Of a stretch of DNA of 64,000 nt, positions 25,317 to 34,208 are shown piece after piece. How positions within the stretch are numbered: position 1 is the first letter of the stretch; each line of letters begins with the position of its first letter. The translations under genes were made by a program, and so were the position numbers. The stretch spans positions 121,565 through 185,564 of the forward strand of contig JAIELF010000024.1 in the NCBI GenBank assembly GCA_019753235.1, written 5' to 3'. The stretch comes from a bacterium. Its GTDB lineage: Bacteria; Planctomycetota; Planctomycetia; Kolteriales; Kolteriaceae. Below the pieces are notes generated by a model, which was given only the letters and a program-made list of their open reading frames with translations, ran no database searches and was not told where the DNA came from.

Positions 25317-26975
25317 CTAAAGAATGGTGTTTCGCTGAACGACGTTGACGGAACCGACTAGGCTCCACTCTTTGCCATTCCATCCGATGAAGGTGTTGTC
25401 TGTCAGCGTCAACCCGCCACTGTACGATTGCACGCCAATCATCGGCAGGCCAGAAATCGTCTGAATAATGGAGTTTTTCCGCACGATCGCGCTCGTGGCA
25501 CGCACACGGACCAGACTGCTGGCATTGGGATCATTGGAGATCACCACCGAGTTTTCCATTCGGCCACCGATTTGCACCGAGCCCGCCACGAACAACGCCC
25601 CATCAATAACCGAGTCGTACGACGTGAGTTGAACGTTGCCTGATCGACTTCCCGGGGAAACTCGGGTGCCGTAAAGAGAGACCGCGGTCCACGAATCCGG
25701 AGCAATCACATTCTGAGCCGCATCCGAATAGATGCCGCCGACATCCACAACGCGAAAACCAAAGTGAGCAGTCAGCACCTGATCCTGAAATCGACTTCCC
25801 GAACGCTCTCCTCGGGAGTCAAAAACTTCGAGCAGAGAGCCGGCGGCATTCGAAGGATCGACGGAGTCGCCTGACGTTGAAATCACATCGGCCGCAACGT
25901 CATGCAGATGGCTGTTGACGATTCGGCCCGTCGTTTGAGGAGAACCGATTTTCACAAACGCCACGGCCGCCGTCGTATCGTTGCCGATCCCCGTAACTTC
26001 CACGTTATCTAGAACGAACGTTCCCCCCGCGAAGGTGAGGTAACCATTCGCCGCGGACTGGCCCGTCAAGTTGAAGGTCAACCCTTCGATGAGCGTCGTC
26101 CGATTGTCCCCCTGATGGTCGAGTCTCCACACGCCAAGAACGGTCGTTTGCCCCGTGCCGGCACCGGTGATCGAAACACCGGCGAGGTTTCGTGTGATCG
26201 GCGACGACAATGAATAGGTCCCTGCGGCCAGGCGAATCTGATCCCCTGGCAGGGCCAACCCGATCGCTTGTTCAAATTGATTTGCATTCGACACGGAGCG
26301 AATCACGCCAGTGACCTGCGCGCCGACGCGAAAACGCTGGGGCGAGTCGCTTGGCACGAAGTCGAAACCAGGGCTATCGGCAATCGTATCGGCCAGGCCG
26401 TCCGCGACAGGGAGATAGATTTTCTGAACAGCTCGCACGCGTTCGTTCAGCGGCCGAGCGGTGTTCAGCCACTCTTGCGAAAGGCCACTGGGGGTGAGGG
26501 CGGCATCGATGGCATCGGCAACGACGAGGTCGTCCCCTGATCCACCGTTGAGCGAATCGAGCCCGGACCCGCCGATCAGAACATCGTCCCCTGAAGCACC
26601 GGAAAGAGTATCGTTCCTCTTCCCTCCAAAGAGTCGATCGCTCCCCGCGCCGCCGTCGGCATCGATCGAGCCCCCCTCGCCTCCGTCTACTTGAATGGTG
26701 TCATCGCCATCTCCGCCGAGAACTCGGACAGGAAGCGAGGTCATCGAGTAAACGAAATCGTTGCCGGCCAGAAGCTGCATATCAAGGCGAGTAACATCGT
26801 TGAACGTCTGAACCACAGAGGCGGATTGGCCGTTGCGGACGGTTTGAAGGGCAACCAATGATGTCCCTTGCCCGAACAAAAACCATGCGTCGGGACCATC
26901 AGTGCCTAGGAGGCTACCGACGGCGGGCGTCCATCGTCCTTCGAGTTGTTCAAAGTTTGGACCTGCCACCGTCAT
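25317..26975 (-). CDS. RTX calcium-binding repeat and right-handed beta-helix protein
   Basis: A 552-residue protein. It opens with GPNFEQLEGRWTPAV, which matches the LEQLExRxTP-like N-terminal motif seen on many planctomycete surface proteins. Residues about 65-150 hold RTX-type nonapeptides, for example VLGGDGDDTIQVDGGEGG, RLFGGKRNDTLSGASGDDV and LIGGSGLDSLNGGSGDDL, expected to bind calcium. From about residue 215 a right-handed beta-helix (pectate-lyase-like) follows: FEQAIGLALPGDQIRLAAGT and many N- and V-rich turns. No classical signal peptide is present, so export would use a non-Sec route or the N-terminal motif. I start at ATG 26973-26975; a TTG nine codons upstream is also possible. 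No catalytic residues are obvious. Confidence 0.78.
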   Translation of the reverse strand: MTVAGPNFEQLEGRWTPAVGSLLGTDGPDAWFLFGQGTSLVALQTVRNGQSASVVQTFNDVTRLDMQLLAGNDFVYSMTSLPVRVLGGDGDDTIQVDGGEGGSIDADGGAGSDRLFGGKRNDTLSGASGDDVLIGGSGLDSLNGGSGDDLVVADAIDAALTPSGLSQEWLNTARPLNERVRAVQKIYLPVADGLADTIADSPGFDFVPSDSPQRFRVGAQVTGVIRSVSNANQFEQAIGLALPGDQIRLAAGTYSLSSPITRNLAGVSITGAGTGQTTVLGVWRLDHQGDNRTTLIEGLTFNLTGQSAANGYLTFAGGTFVLDNVEVTGIGNDTTAAVAFVKIGSPQTTGRIVNSHLHDVAADVISTSGDSVDPSNAAGSLLEVFDSRGERSGSRFQDQVLTAHFGFRVVDVGGIYSDAAQNVIAPDSWTAVSLYGTRVSPGSRSGNVQLTSYDSVIDGALFVAGSVQIGGRMENSVVISNDPNASSLVRVRATSAIVRKNSIIQTISGLPMIGVQSYSGGLTLTDNTFIGWNGKEWSLVGSVNVVQRNTIL

Positions 26976-27121
26976 CACCCACCCGTCTGTCGTAAGGAGC
27001 AATCATAGTCGCACGGGAAGGAACGATGCCATAGGATCCCGCCAAGATCAGTACGTCGATGAGTCATGATTTCATAATGATTTTCGAACCAATCACTGTT
27101 GAAGAACGGATGTAGACGCAA

Positions 27122-28006
27122 ATGATGACCGAGCTTGATGGGATTTCGCTGGAGCATCGGGACATCGACCTAGGTGAAGTTACCCTGCACACGGTATTGG
27201 CGGGGCAGGGGCCTCTGGTCGTCCTCTTGCACGGCTTTCCAGAATTTTGGTACTCCTGGCGATATCAGATCCCCGCCTTGGTTCGGGCGGGCTATCGGGT
27301 CGCGGTCCCCGACATGCGAGGCTACAACACCTCCAGCAAGCCCAAAGGTGTGGCCGCCTATCGTCCCCAAAAGCTGATGGACGATGTCGATAAACTCATC
27401 ACCGCATTAGGTGAAGAGCAAGCCCATCTGGTCGGACATGATTGGGGAGCCAACGTCGCTTGGATGTTTGCGATGAGCTTTCCTCATCGGCTCCATCGGC
27501 TGGTGATCTGCAATGTTCCTCATCCCATCACCTTTGCCAAGCATCTTTACACCATCGAGCAAGGGCTCAAGCGAAGCTGGTACGTCTTTTTCTTTCAGCT
27601 TCCTTGGTTTCCTGAACGATCGGTGTCGGCCCGCGATTTTCATTCGATTCGCACGATGCTGAAGTGGGATCCTGTCAACAAGTCCGCGTTTACACAAGAA
27701 GACATCGAACTCTATGTCGACGCTGCTCGCCAGCCCGGCGCTTTGACAGCAGCGATCAACTACTACCGCGCGATCTTTCGCGTCTCAAAAGAAGATCGTA
27801 AAGCGATGATCCAGCCGATCCACCTGCCGGTGCTGATGCTGTGGGGGCTCAACGATCGCTACCTTGGGCCCGAGCTCGTCGATCCCCCTCCCAAGCTCGT
27901 CACCAATGTTCAGATTGTCCGCATTCCTGACGCTAGCCACTGGGTGCAATGCGACGCAGCCAAGATAGTGAACGAGGAGCTACTTCGGTTTCTAGCGACA
28001 AGCTGA
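27122..28006 (+). CDS. Alpha/beta hydrolase, epoxide-hydrolase-like
   Basis: A 294-residue hydrolase of the soluble epoxide hydrolase / haloalkane dehalogenase branch. The oxyanion motif is LHGFPEFWYSWRYQIPAL, the nucleophile Asp lies in HLVGHDWGANVAWMFA (about residue 105), and the cap domain is suggested by GLKRSWYVFFFQLPWFPE. The acid is probably in LMLWGLNDRYLGPEL and the catalytic His in PDASHWVQCDAAK. Using Asp instead of Ser as nucleophile indicates an alkyl-enzyme intermediate, so epoxides or haloalkanes are the expected substrates, but this is inference. No signal peptide; cytoplasmic. No clear SD is visible before the ATG pair. Confidence 0.85.
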   Translation: MMTELDGISLEHRDIDLGEVTLHTVLAGQGPLVVLLHGFPEFWYSWRYQIPALVRAGYRVAVPDMRGYNTSSKPKGVAAYRPQKLMDDVDKLITALGEEQAHLVGHDWGANVAWMFAMSFPHRLHRLVICNVPHPITFAKHLYTIEQGLKRSWYVFFFQLPWFPERSVSARDFHSIRTMLKWDPVNKSAFTQEDIELYVDAARQPGALTAAINYYRAIFRVSKEDRKAMIQPIHLPVLMLWGLNDRYLGPELVDPPPKLVTNVQIVRIPDASHWVQCDAAKIVNEELLRFLATS

Positions 28007-28043
28007 AATCGGCCAGAGCGAACGAGGATCGTTGAATTACCGA

Positions 28044-30410
28044 CTAGCTCGCCCGCGCGAATCGAGATCTTCGAAACTCGTCCCATTGATCTGGTTTGAC
28101 TAAAACTTCGCGAGCTTGAGAACCGTTGTAATCACCGACGATGCCGTCCTCAGCCATGTAGTCAATCAGGCGAGCCGCGCGTCCGTAGCCCAAGCCGAGC
28201 GCTCGTTGGATTAGGCTCACGCTTCCTCGCTGCTCGCGCACGATTACTTCCACGGCCGCCTCGTACATGTCGTCCCGATTCGGAAGGGTCGTCTGACCCG
28301 CTTCGCCACGCGGCGCGGAAGCCACGTTCATCAGCTCCTGAGAGAATTGTGGACGAGCCTGGGTCGAGAGATACTCGACGATCCGGTTGACCTCCTCGTC
28401 GCTGACGAAAGTCCCTTGGGCGCGGGTGATCTTGCTGGTGCCAGGCGACAGGAAGAGCATGTCGCCGTTACCTAGAAGTTTGTCGGCCCCCATTTCATCA
28501 AGCACGACTCGGCTATCGGTTCGGGAGGCGACCTGAAACGCGATCCGCGCGGGAAGGTTGCTTTTAATGAGGCCCGTGATGACATCGACGGTCGGCTTCT
28601 GTGTCGCGAGAATGAGATGAATCCCGACCGCACGCGACTTCTGCGCCAGGCGAATGATGTGGGCTTCGACCTCTTTGGCCGCGGTCATCATCAAGTCCGC
28701 CATTTCGTCCGCGAAGATCAGAATGTAAGGCATGTGCTTGGGAATTCGATCCTCTTCGGTCGCCTCTTCCAGTCCCAATCGCTGCAGGATTTGTTCGTAC
28801 GGAAGAGCGTTGTAGCTATCGATATGTCGAACGCCGACCCGGGCCAGAAGAGCGTAGCGTTCTTCCATTTTCTCGACGGCCCACGCGAGAATCGCCTCCG
28901 CCTTTTTCATGTCGGTGACGACCGGGTGCATCAAGTGCGGGATCGATTTGTAAAGCGAGAGCTCGACCATCTTCGGATCGATCATGAGCATCTTGACCTG
29001 CTCGGGAGTCTTCGTCATCAAGATCGAAAGGATAAGCGTGTTCAAACAGACGCTTTTGCCGGTACCGGTCCGGCCGGCAATGAGTAAGTGAGGCATGCTG
29101 GCCAGATCATTGACCATCGGCAAGCCCTTGACATCTTTACCCAGAAACATCGGCAGTCGTATCGAGCCCATCATCGACTGCGATTTGAGCATCACTTCTT
29201 TCAGCCCGACCTTCGCTCGCCGAGCGTTGGGGACTTCGATGCCAACGGTGTTTTTACCGGGCAACGGCGCGACGATGCGGACACTGCTTGCCTTGAGCGC
29301 AATGGCGATATCATCGGAAAGAGCGATTACACGACGGGCGCGCAAGCCGGGCTCGAGTTCGATCTCGTACTGAGTCACGACCGGCCCGGTATCGATCTGC
29401 ACGACCTTGACCTTCATCTCGAATTCGAGAAAGGTTCTCTCGAGAAGCTTGGCCCGCTCACGGATCTCCGATTCATGCTCGTCGAGTTCAAAGGGTTGCT
29501 GATCGTCGAGATTATCGAGCGAGGGAAGCTTAAAGTTCTTGTGGATCTTCTCCATGACCTTTTCCGGTTCTTCCTCTTGCTCTTTTGCAATCACCACTTG
29601 ATCGAAGCCTGTTCGGACGATGGGAACAGTCTCCTCTTCGTCTTCGAGTTCCTCCTCAACCGATTCATCTAATTCGTTTGATTCATCTGATTCGTCGTCG
29701 CCTTCCTCCTCGAGCGTCTCTTTGGATTCTTCGGCATCGATCTCTTCCGAGTTCGTTTCGGGCTCATCGACGGGGCGAGGCCGACGAAGCCAGGCGACGG
29801 CGCCCAGGAGCCCCGCGTGCATTCCGCGAGCACCTCGGCCGGCACTCCGCTTCATCGCCCCCAAGAGGACATAGGCGTAGGATCCGAGAATAAGAACCGA
29901 TCCAAGAAGCCCCACCGACGCCAGCAACAGGCCACTCCCGGCATGGGAAAGATTGTCATGGAGATGGTTGGCCAGAAAGAACCCGACCGTACCGCCAGCG
30001 CCGGCGATGGTTTCGAAACCGGTCGATGTCTGAAGCCGATCCGCACCGGCCGCCACCGCAAAGAGAAGCGCCGTACCGCCGATCGCTTGCCGAGCGACCA
30101 CGCCCCCAGGCAACCGAAGCGCGAGAGCCAACGAGGCGAGCACCGTCCAACCGATCACCCCAAACGAAGCGATCCCAAGCAACTCCACCAGCGGGCTGGC
30201 GATCCAGGCTCCGACCCGTCCACAGGCATTTCGCACCGTCGCGTTGGGAGGATAGACATGATCGCTGGGTGGGTCGGCCGGATCGAACGAGGCCAGGCTG
30301 ATCGCCAAAAACAGCGCCACGACAGCCAGGCCGGCAGAGACCAAGTCGAGTCGATGATTGCGTTCGGGCACGGCTCGTTCCCTGGTGAAAATCGGGTCTG
30401 TCCCACTCAT
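28044..30410 (-). CDS. ftsK: DNA translocase FtsK/SpoIIIE
   Basis: A 788-residue chromosome translocase acting at the septum. About four N-terminal membrane segments anchor it (from RLDLVSAGLAVVALFLAISL to SVGLLGSVLILGSYAYVLL). A linker very rich in Glu and Asp follows. The motor domain has Walker A in LLIAGRTGTGKSVCLNTL and Walker B in YILIFADEMADLMM. The C-terminal gamma winged helix, which reads KOPS-like sites, includes RGSVSLIQRALGLGYGRAAR and the LIDYMAEDGIVGDYNGSQA end. The ATG at 30408-30410 keeps the first membrane helix close to the N-terminus; about 75 further upstream codons are open and would overlap the divergent trmL. No clear SD is visible. Confidence 0.93.
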   Translation of the reverse strand: MSGTDPIFTRERAVPERNHRLDLVSAGLAVVALFLAISLASFDPADPPSDHVYPPNATVRNACGRVGAWIASPLVELLGIASFGVIGWTVLASLALALRLPGGVVARQAIGGTALLFAVAAGADRLQTSTGFETIAGAGGTVGFFLANHLHDNLSHAGSGLLLASVGLLGSVLILGSYAYVLLGAMKRSAGRGARGMHAGLLGAVAWLRRPRPVDEPETNSEEIDAEESKETLEEEGDDESDESNELDESVEEELEDEEETVPIVRTGFDQVVIAKEQEEEPEKVMEKIHKNFKLPSLDNLDDQQPFELDEHESEIRERAKLLERTFLEFEMKVKVVQIDTGPVVTQYEIELEPGLRARRVIALSDDIAIALKASSVRIVAPLPGKNTVGIEVPNARRAKVGLKEVMLKSQSMMGSIRLPMFLGKDVKGLPMVNDLASMPHLLIAGRTGTGKSVCLNTLILSILMTKTPEQVKMLMIDPKMVELSLYKSIPHLMHPVVTDMKKAEAILAWAVEKMEERYALLARVGVRHIDSYNALPYEQILQRLGLEEATEEDRIPKHMPYILIFADEMADLMMTAAKEVEAHIIRLAQKSRAVGIHLILATQKPTVDVITGLIKSNLPARIAFQVASRTDSRVVLDEMGADKLLGNGDMLFLSPGTSKITRAQGTFVSDEEVNRIVEYLSTQARPQFSQELMNVASAPRGEAGQTTLPNRDDMYEAAVEVIVREQRGSVSLIQRALGLGYGRAARLIDYMAEDGIVGDYNGSQAREVLVKPDQWDEFRRSRFARAS

Positions 30411-30507
30411 CTTCGCCCGGGAAAGCGTGGCCGAGAGGAGAATTTCGCTAGGCATCGTGGTGGAGGCGAAGCCGACGTACCGAGCGTAGGGATTAGGGAA
30501 ACTTTGC

Positions 30508-30993
30508 ATGGCAAGGGTTGGTCTGAATGTCGTTCTGGTCGAGCCAGAAATCCCCCACAACACGGGCGCGATCGCTCGGCTTTGCCTGGCGACGGGCTCG
30601 ACTTTGCACCTGGTAGGCAGGCTTGGTTTTCGCATCGACGAGAAGAGTGTTCGACGAGCGGGGCTGGACTATTGGCAGCACGTCCCGATCGTTCAGCACC
30701 CGACATTTGCCGATTTTGTTAACTCTTTTGCGGGGGAGATCTTTCTTTACGAGTCTCGGCAAGGGGTCGACTACAGCCAATCCCGTGTCGAAGGACCGAC
30801 CGCGCTCGTGTTCGGCAGCGAAACGCGCGGATTACCTGAATCGATCCTGGAACTCGGCCTGCCGAGATATCGCGTGCCGATCTATGATGAAAGAGTCCGG
30901 AGCTTGAATCTCGCCACCACGGTCGGGATCGTCCTTTACGATGCCGTCGCCCAACTCAAGCGGGTCGGCCTTTGGGGAGACGCGGGCCAGTGA
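30508..30993 (+). CDS. trmL: tRNA (cytidine(34)-2'-O)-methyltransferase TrmL
   Basis: A 161-residue SPOUT-class enzyme that 2'-O-methylates the wobble nucleotide C34 or cmnm5U34 of tRNA-Leu isoacceptors. The sequence starts ARVGLNVVLVEPEIPHNTGA with IARLCLATGSTLHLV, and carries the knot motifs VFGSETRGLPESIL and RSLNLATTVGIVLYDAVAQL. Length matches the family (about 157 residues). The stop overlaps the GTG start of hemW (GTGA, 30990-30993), so the two are probably translationally coupled. It is divergent from ftsK. Confidence 0.93.
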   Translation: MARVGLNVVLVEPEIPHNTGAIARLCLATGSTLHLVGRLGFRIDEKSVRRAGLDYWQHVPIVQHPTFADFVNSFAGEIFLYESRQGVDYSQSRVEGPTALVFGSETRGLPESILELGLPRYRVPIYDERVRSLNLATTVGIVLYDAVAQLKRVGLWGDAGQ

Positions 30994-32171
30994 CACCATC
31001 ACTTGAAGCGGAGACCGCTGCCGAGCCCTTCTTTTTGGCGGCACCTCGATCGGCATATGTTCACATTCCGTTTTGCGCTCATAAGTGTGGTTATTGCGAT
31101 TTCGCTAGTGTCGCGGGCCAAGACGAGTTGGCCGACCGCTATCTCGATGCGCTCGACCGGGAAATGGCCAGCATTTTGACCGCCCCGAAAGATCTCGAGA
31201 CCATCTTCGTGGGGGGTGGTACGCCGACTTATTTGAACGAGGCACAACTCGACCGATTCTTAGACCGTCTGGTGCGATGGTTTCCCCCCGGTCCGGCAAC
31301 AGAGTTTACCGTCGAGTCGAATCCGAACACGCTGACCAGGGAGAAGGTTCGCTCGTTGGTGGATCATGGTGTCAATAGGGTGTCACTGGGGGCGCAGAGT
31401 TTCCATCCCCATTTGCTCGAACGATTGGAACGAAATCACGACCCCGCCTCGGTCTACCGGGCCGTTGATCTCTTAAAGCCGGTGATCGCGAATGTATCGA
31501 TCGACCTGATTTTCGGCATTCCGGGTCAGACGATGACCGATTGGCAAACCGATCTTCGCGAGGGGCTCGCGCTCCCGATCGAACATGTCTCCTCGTACGG
31601 GCTGACGTATGAAAAGGGTACGCTACTCTGGAAACAACGCCGGCTGGGAATCATCGAGCCGACCGAAGAGGAAACAGAGGCGGCGATGTATGAGTACCTT
31701 CTTGAAGAGACTCTCCGGGCCGGCTTCGAGCAGTACGAGGTTTCCAACTTTGCTCGCCAGGGGGAGCTGGATCGCCGCAGCCGACACAACAGCGTCTATT
31801 GGGCCAACGCTCCGTACTACGGGTTTGGCACCGGGGCGGCCGCCTTTGTTGATGGCCATCGGACGCTGAATTTACGGCCGCTTTTGACCTACATTGAAAC
31901 CGTCGAGGAGGGCCGATCGCCGATCCACCAATCCGAGTCCCTTCCTCCCGAGGCCAGGGCGCGGGAGACGGCGGTCCTAGAACTTCGGCGGACGCAGGGG
32001 ATCGACCTGTCGGCTTTTCAACGAAAGACGGGGTTTCATTTCCGTGATTTAGCGCCTCGGGAACTCGAAGGATTCGTCGAGTTGGGACTGCTAATCGACG
32101 ACGGCAACGTGGTTCGACTTTCGCCGCGAGGTTTTCTGCTGGCCGACGGAATCTTCTCGCGGATTGTATAA
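30990..32171 (+). CDS. hemW: Radical SAM heme chaperone HemW (HemN-like)
   Basis: A 393-residue radical SAM protein of the HemW type, a heme-binding chaperone often misnamed oxygen-independent coproporphyrinogen oxidase. The cluster motif is C-AHK-C-GY-C followed by DF, in YVHIPFCAHKCGYCDFASVA, lacking the extra Cys of true HemN. GGGTPTYLNEAQLDRFLD and VESNPNTLTREKV are family segments, and the HemN C-terminal domain is present (ELDRRSRHNSVYWANAPYYG). The start is GTG 30990, 9 bases after GGGGAGA, overlapping the trmL stop; a TTG six codons upstream is an alternative. The next gene, ispD, begins 36 bases downstream. Confidence 0.92.
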   Translation: MTPSLEAETAAEPFFLAAPRSAYVHIPFCAHKCGYCDFASVAGQDELADRYLDALDREMASILTAPKDLETIFVGGGTPTYLNEAQLDRFLDRLVRWFPPGPATEFTVESNPNTLTREKVRSLVDHGVNRVSLGAQSFHPHLLERLERNHDPASVYRAVDLLKPVIANVSIDLIFGIPGQTMTDWQTDLREGLALPIEHVSSYGLTYEKGTLLWKQRRLGIIEPTEEETEAAMYEYLLEETLRAGFEQYEVSNFARQGELDRRSRHNSVYWANAPYYGFGTGAAAFVDGHRTLNLRPLLTYIETVEEGRSPIHQSESLPPEARARETAVLELRRTQGIDLSAFQRKTGFHFRDLAPRELEGFVELGLLIDDGNVVRLSPRGFLLADGIFSRIV

Positions 32172-32207
32172 TGACTGGACTAGGAGAAGCGTCCGGAACA
32201 AGGATCG

Positions 32208-32957
32208 ATGATGATGCCCCATTTCGGTGTGATCCTTTTAGCGGCAGGCAAGTCGAACCGGTTTAAGGATCGGGAGAAGAAACAATTTGCCGACCTGGAT
32301 GGACGATCCGTTTGGCTGCATAGCCTCGACCTTTTTTCTAATCGCGACGATGTCGCCCAGATCTTGATTGTCACCGATCCCGAAGATGAAGAGATTTTCG
32401 ATCGTCGCTACAGGGCCAACGTCGCCTTCATCAGCAATTCGAAAATGGTGAAAGGTGGCAACGAACGAGCCGACTCGGTGCAGAACGCGCTTGTCCACAT
32501 CGCGGCAAATGTCGAGTACGTGGCCGTCCATGACACGGCTCGGCCATGCCTGACAAAGGATCTCATCGACCGAGTCTTCGATGCCGTCCAAGAGACGAAG
32601 GCCGCGGCGCTCGCCTGCCCCGTGACCGACACGCTCAAACGCGTGGACGGGAGCAAGAGCGTTGAAACGGTCTCTCGCGAAAACCTCTGGGCGATCCAGA
32701 CGCCCCAGGTCTTCGAGAAAAAGCTCATCGGCCAAGCCTATGCGCAACGTTCTCGCGTCACTGTTCCCATCACCGACGATGCTCAACTCGTCGAAGCGAT
32801 CGGCCACCCGGTCACGATGGTCGAGAGTGACGCGACCAACATCAAAATCACGACGAAGAAAGATTTGTTGTTGGCGGCAGCGATCTTGAAGAGCCGACCC
32901 AAGCCCAAGCCCGAGGGGTTCATCCACCCCTTTGCCGAGGACCGAATGTGGCAATAG
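32208..32957 (+). CDS. ispD: 2-C-methyl-D-erythritol 4-phosphate cytidylyltransferase IspD
   Basis: A 249-residue MEP-pathway enzyme that transfers CMP from CTP to methylerythritol phosphate. The CTP-binding loop is ILLAAGKSNRFKDREKKQF, close to the usual LxAAGxGxRxG...KQ. VHDTARPCLT corresponds to VHDxARP and WAIQTPQVF to the WxxQTPQ motif; TMVESDATNIKITTKKDL matches the C-terminal SDxxNxKIT segment. It is about 20 residues longer than E. coli IspD, with a basic/Pro C-terminal tail. Three consecutive-frame ATGs start the protein after AAGGA. IspE and IspF are not adjacent. Confidence 0.93.
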   Translation: MMMPHFGVILLAAGKSNRFKDREKKQFADLDGRSVWLHSLDLFSNRDDVAQILIVTDPEDEEIFDRRYRANVAFISNSKMVKGGNERADSVQNALVHIAANVEYVAVHDTARPCLTKDLIDRVFDAVQETKAAALACPVTDTLKRVDGSKSVETVSRENLWAIQTPQVFEKKLIGQAYAQRSRVTVPITDDAQLVEAIGHPVTMVESDATNIKITTKKDLLLAAAILKSRPKPKPEGFIHPFAEDRMWQ

Positions 32958-33048
32958 TCTCATTTCGATCCCAGTCGGCGTGCTACGATTTAAATGGATG
33001 GTGCGGGGATCATTCTGTTTGACGTTTCGCCTGAACAATCAGGAGTTC

Positions 33049-33384
33049 ATGACATTGACCACGCGAACGCCCGAACGCCGACAAGGCCAACCCCGGCGGT
33101 ACTTCAAAACGACGGTGATCTGCTCCATGGGTCCGCGCGGCAGCGAAGTGACCTTGTTCGGACAGGTGGTCAATCTTTCGTCAACCGGAGCACAAGTTCT
33201 GTTCCGGGGGGATATCCGATCAGGCGAATCGCTTGATCTGACCTTCCTCAACGAACGACGGGAGACGATCGCCAATTTAGGAGCGGTTGTTGTTTGGCAC
33301 CACAGCGAAGGCCCCACTGCATTTCGTATCGGCGTCCGCTTCGACCGGGAAATGACCTACGAAGAGATCGCGTCGATCGCCTAG
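33049..33384 (+). CDS. PilZ-domain protein
   Basis: A 111-residue protein consisting mainly of a PilZ domain, the common cyclic-di-GMP receptor. The RxxxR-like element is in ERRQGQPRRYFKT and the (D/N)xSxxG element is NLSSTGAQV, both expected to contact c-di-GMP. The rest forms the usual six-stranded barrel, with a hydrophobic strand VVVWHHSEGPTAFRIGVRF. There is no attached output domain, so it probably acts by binding a partner. The ATG at 33049 lies 7 bases after CAGGAG; an upstream in-frame ATG would add hydrophobic residues unlike the family. Confidence 0.8.
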   Translation: MTLTTRTPERRQGQPRRYFKTTVICSMGPRGSEVTLFGQVVNLSSTGAQVLFRGDIRSGESLDLTFLNERRETIANLGAVVVWHHSEGPTAFRIGVRFDREMTYEEIASIA

Positions 33385-33599
33385 TCTGCCAATCCCCCTG
33401 AACGATCGCCCCTCGTCTCCGCCCGCGTGATCAGGCATGCTTCGATTCCAAAACCTTTATAAAGGCAAATTGTTCGATCAGGACGTCTTGATTGATCTCT
33501 CCGCCGAGGTTATCGCCTCGCCCGTGTCAAGAACCAGCATCATGACTTACCCAATTACCGGTACCAATCGTCCCGTCAGGGATCCATGGGGAGTGTCGG

Positions 33600-34190
33600 A
33601 TGCAAGTGGTTCACATGTTTTGCTTCAAGCATCGATGGATTTTTTGCACGGCCATCCTGCTGGCAGCCACGATTTGGACGCTTCGTACGACGATTCTACC
33701 TTCGGGTGGTGTCACGCAGCCTCCCATCGACGTCATGGAGTCGATCGGCGGATGGGGCCTGCTTCTGGCCGGGCTGGGACTTCGATTCTGGTCAACGCTT
33801 TACATCGGCGGACGAAAGAGCAAGGCCGTCGTTGACCTTGGGCCGTACTCGGTTTGTCGGAACCCGCTTTACATTGCGAATCTGCTCATTTTCGCGTCGG
33901 TGGCTCTCTTTCTTCGAAGCTGGGTTTTCATGGCGTCGATCGCGTCGGTCGCCGGCTTTTACCACTTCTTCGTGATTCCCTACGAAGAAGCGAATCTTCG
34001 TCGTCGGCTAGGATCGGCTTATGACGAGTACCGTTTGCGGGTTCCGTGTTGGATACCGAACTTTTCTCTCTACCGCGATTCAAAATTCATCTCCGTCAAA
34101 ACGAAGAACTTGGTAGGCGAGGCTCGCCGAACCGCGGTGTGGATCCTCGTTCCTTTCGTCCTTGAATTCATCAGGCACGAGATCTGGTAA
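33600..34190 (+). CDS. Isoprenylcysteine carboxyl methyltransferase-like membrane methyltransferase
   Basis: A 196-residue integral membrane protein of the ICMT/PEMT type, which methylates small lipid or isoprenoid substrates using SAM. Several hydrophobic segments (about residues 12-32, 48-66, 90-125) flank the signature DLGPYSVCRNPLYIANLLIF, and the C-terminal EEANLRRRLGSAYDEYRLRV plus PCWIP is the second conserved block. In bacteria the substrate of such proteins is rarely known. GGAG sits 7 bases before the ATG. It follows the PilZ gene at 215 bases and converges on the CPFC-type gene. Confidence 0.82.
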   Translation: MQVVHMFCFKHRWIFCTAILLAATIWTLRTTILPSGGVTQPPIDVMESIGGWGLLLAGLGLRFWSTLYIGGRKSKAVVDLGPYSVCRNPLYIANLLIFASVALFLRSWVFMASIASVAGFYHFFVIPYEEANLRRRLGSAYDEYRLRVPCWIPNFSLYRDSKFISVKTKNLVGEARRTAVWILVPFVLEFIRHEIW

Positions 34191-34208
34191 CGAGCGTTAA
34201 ACCGGTCG

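Noticed and set aside
29585..29893. Ser-rich and Arg-rich plus-strand frames opposite the acidic FtsK linker
   Set aside because: They mirror the Glu/Asp-rich linker codons on the other strand and are not real genes.
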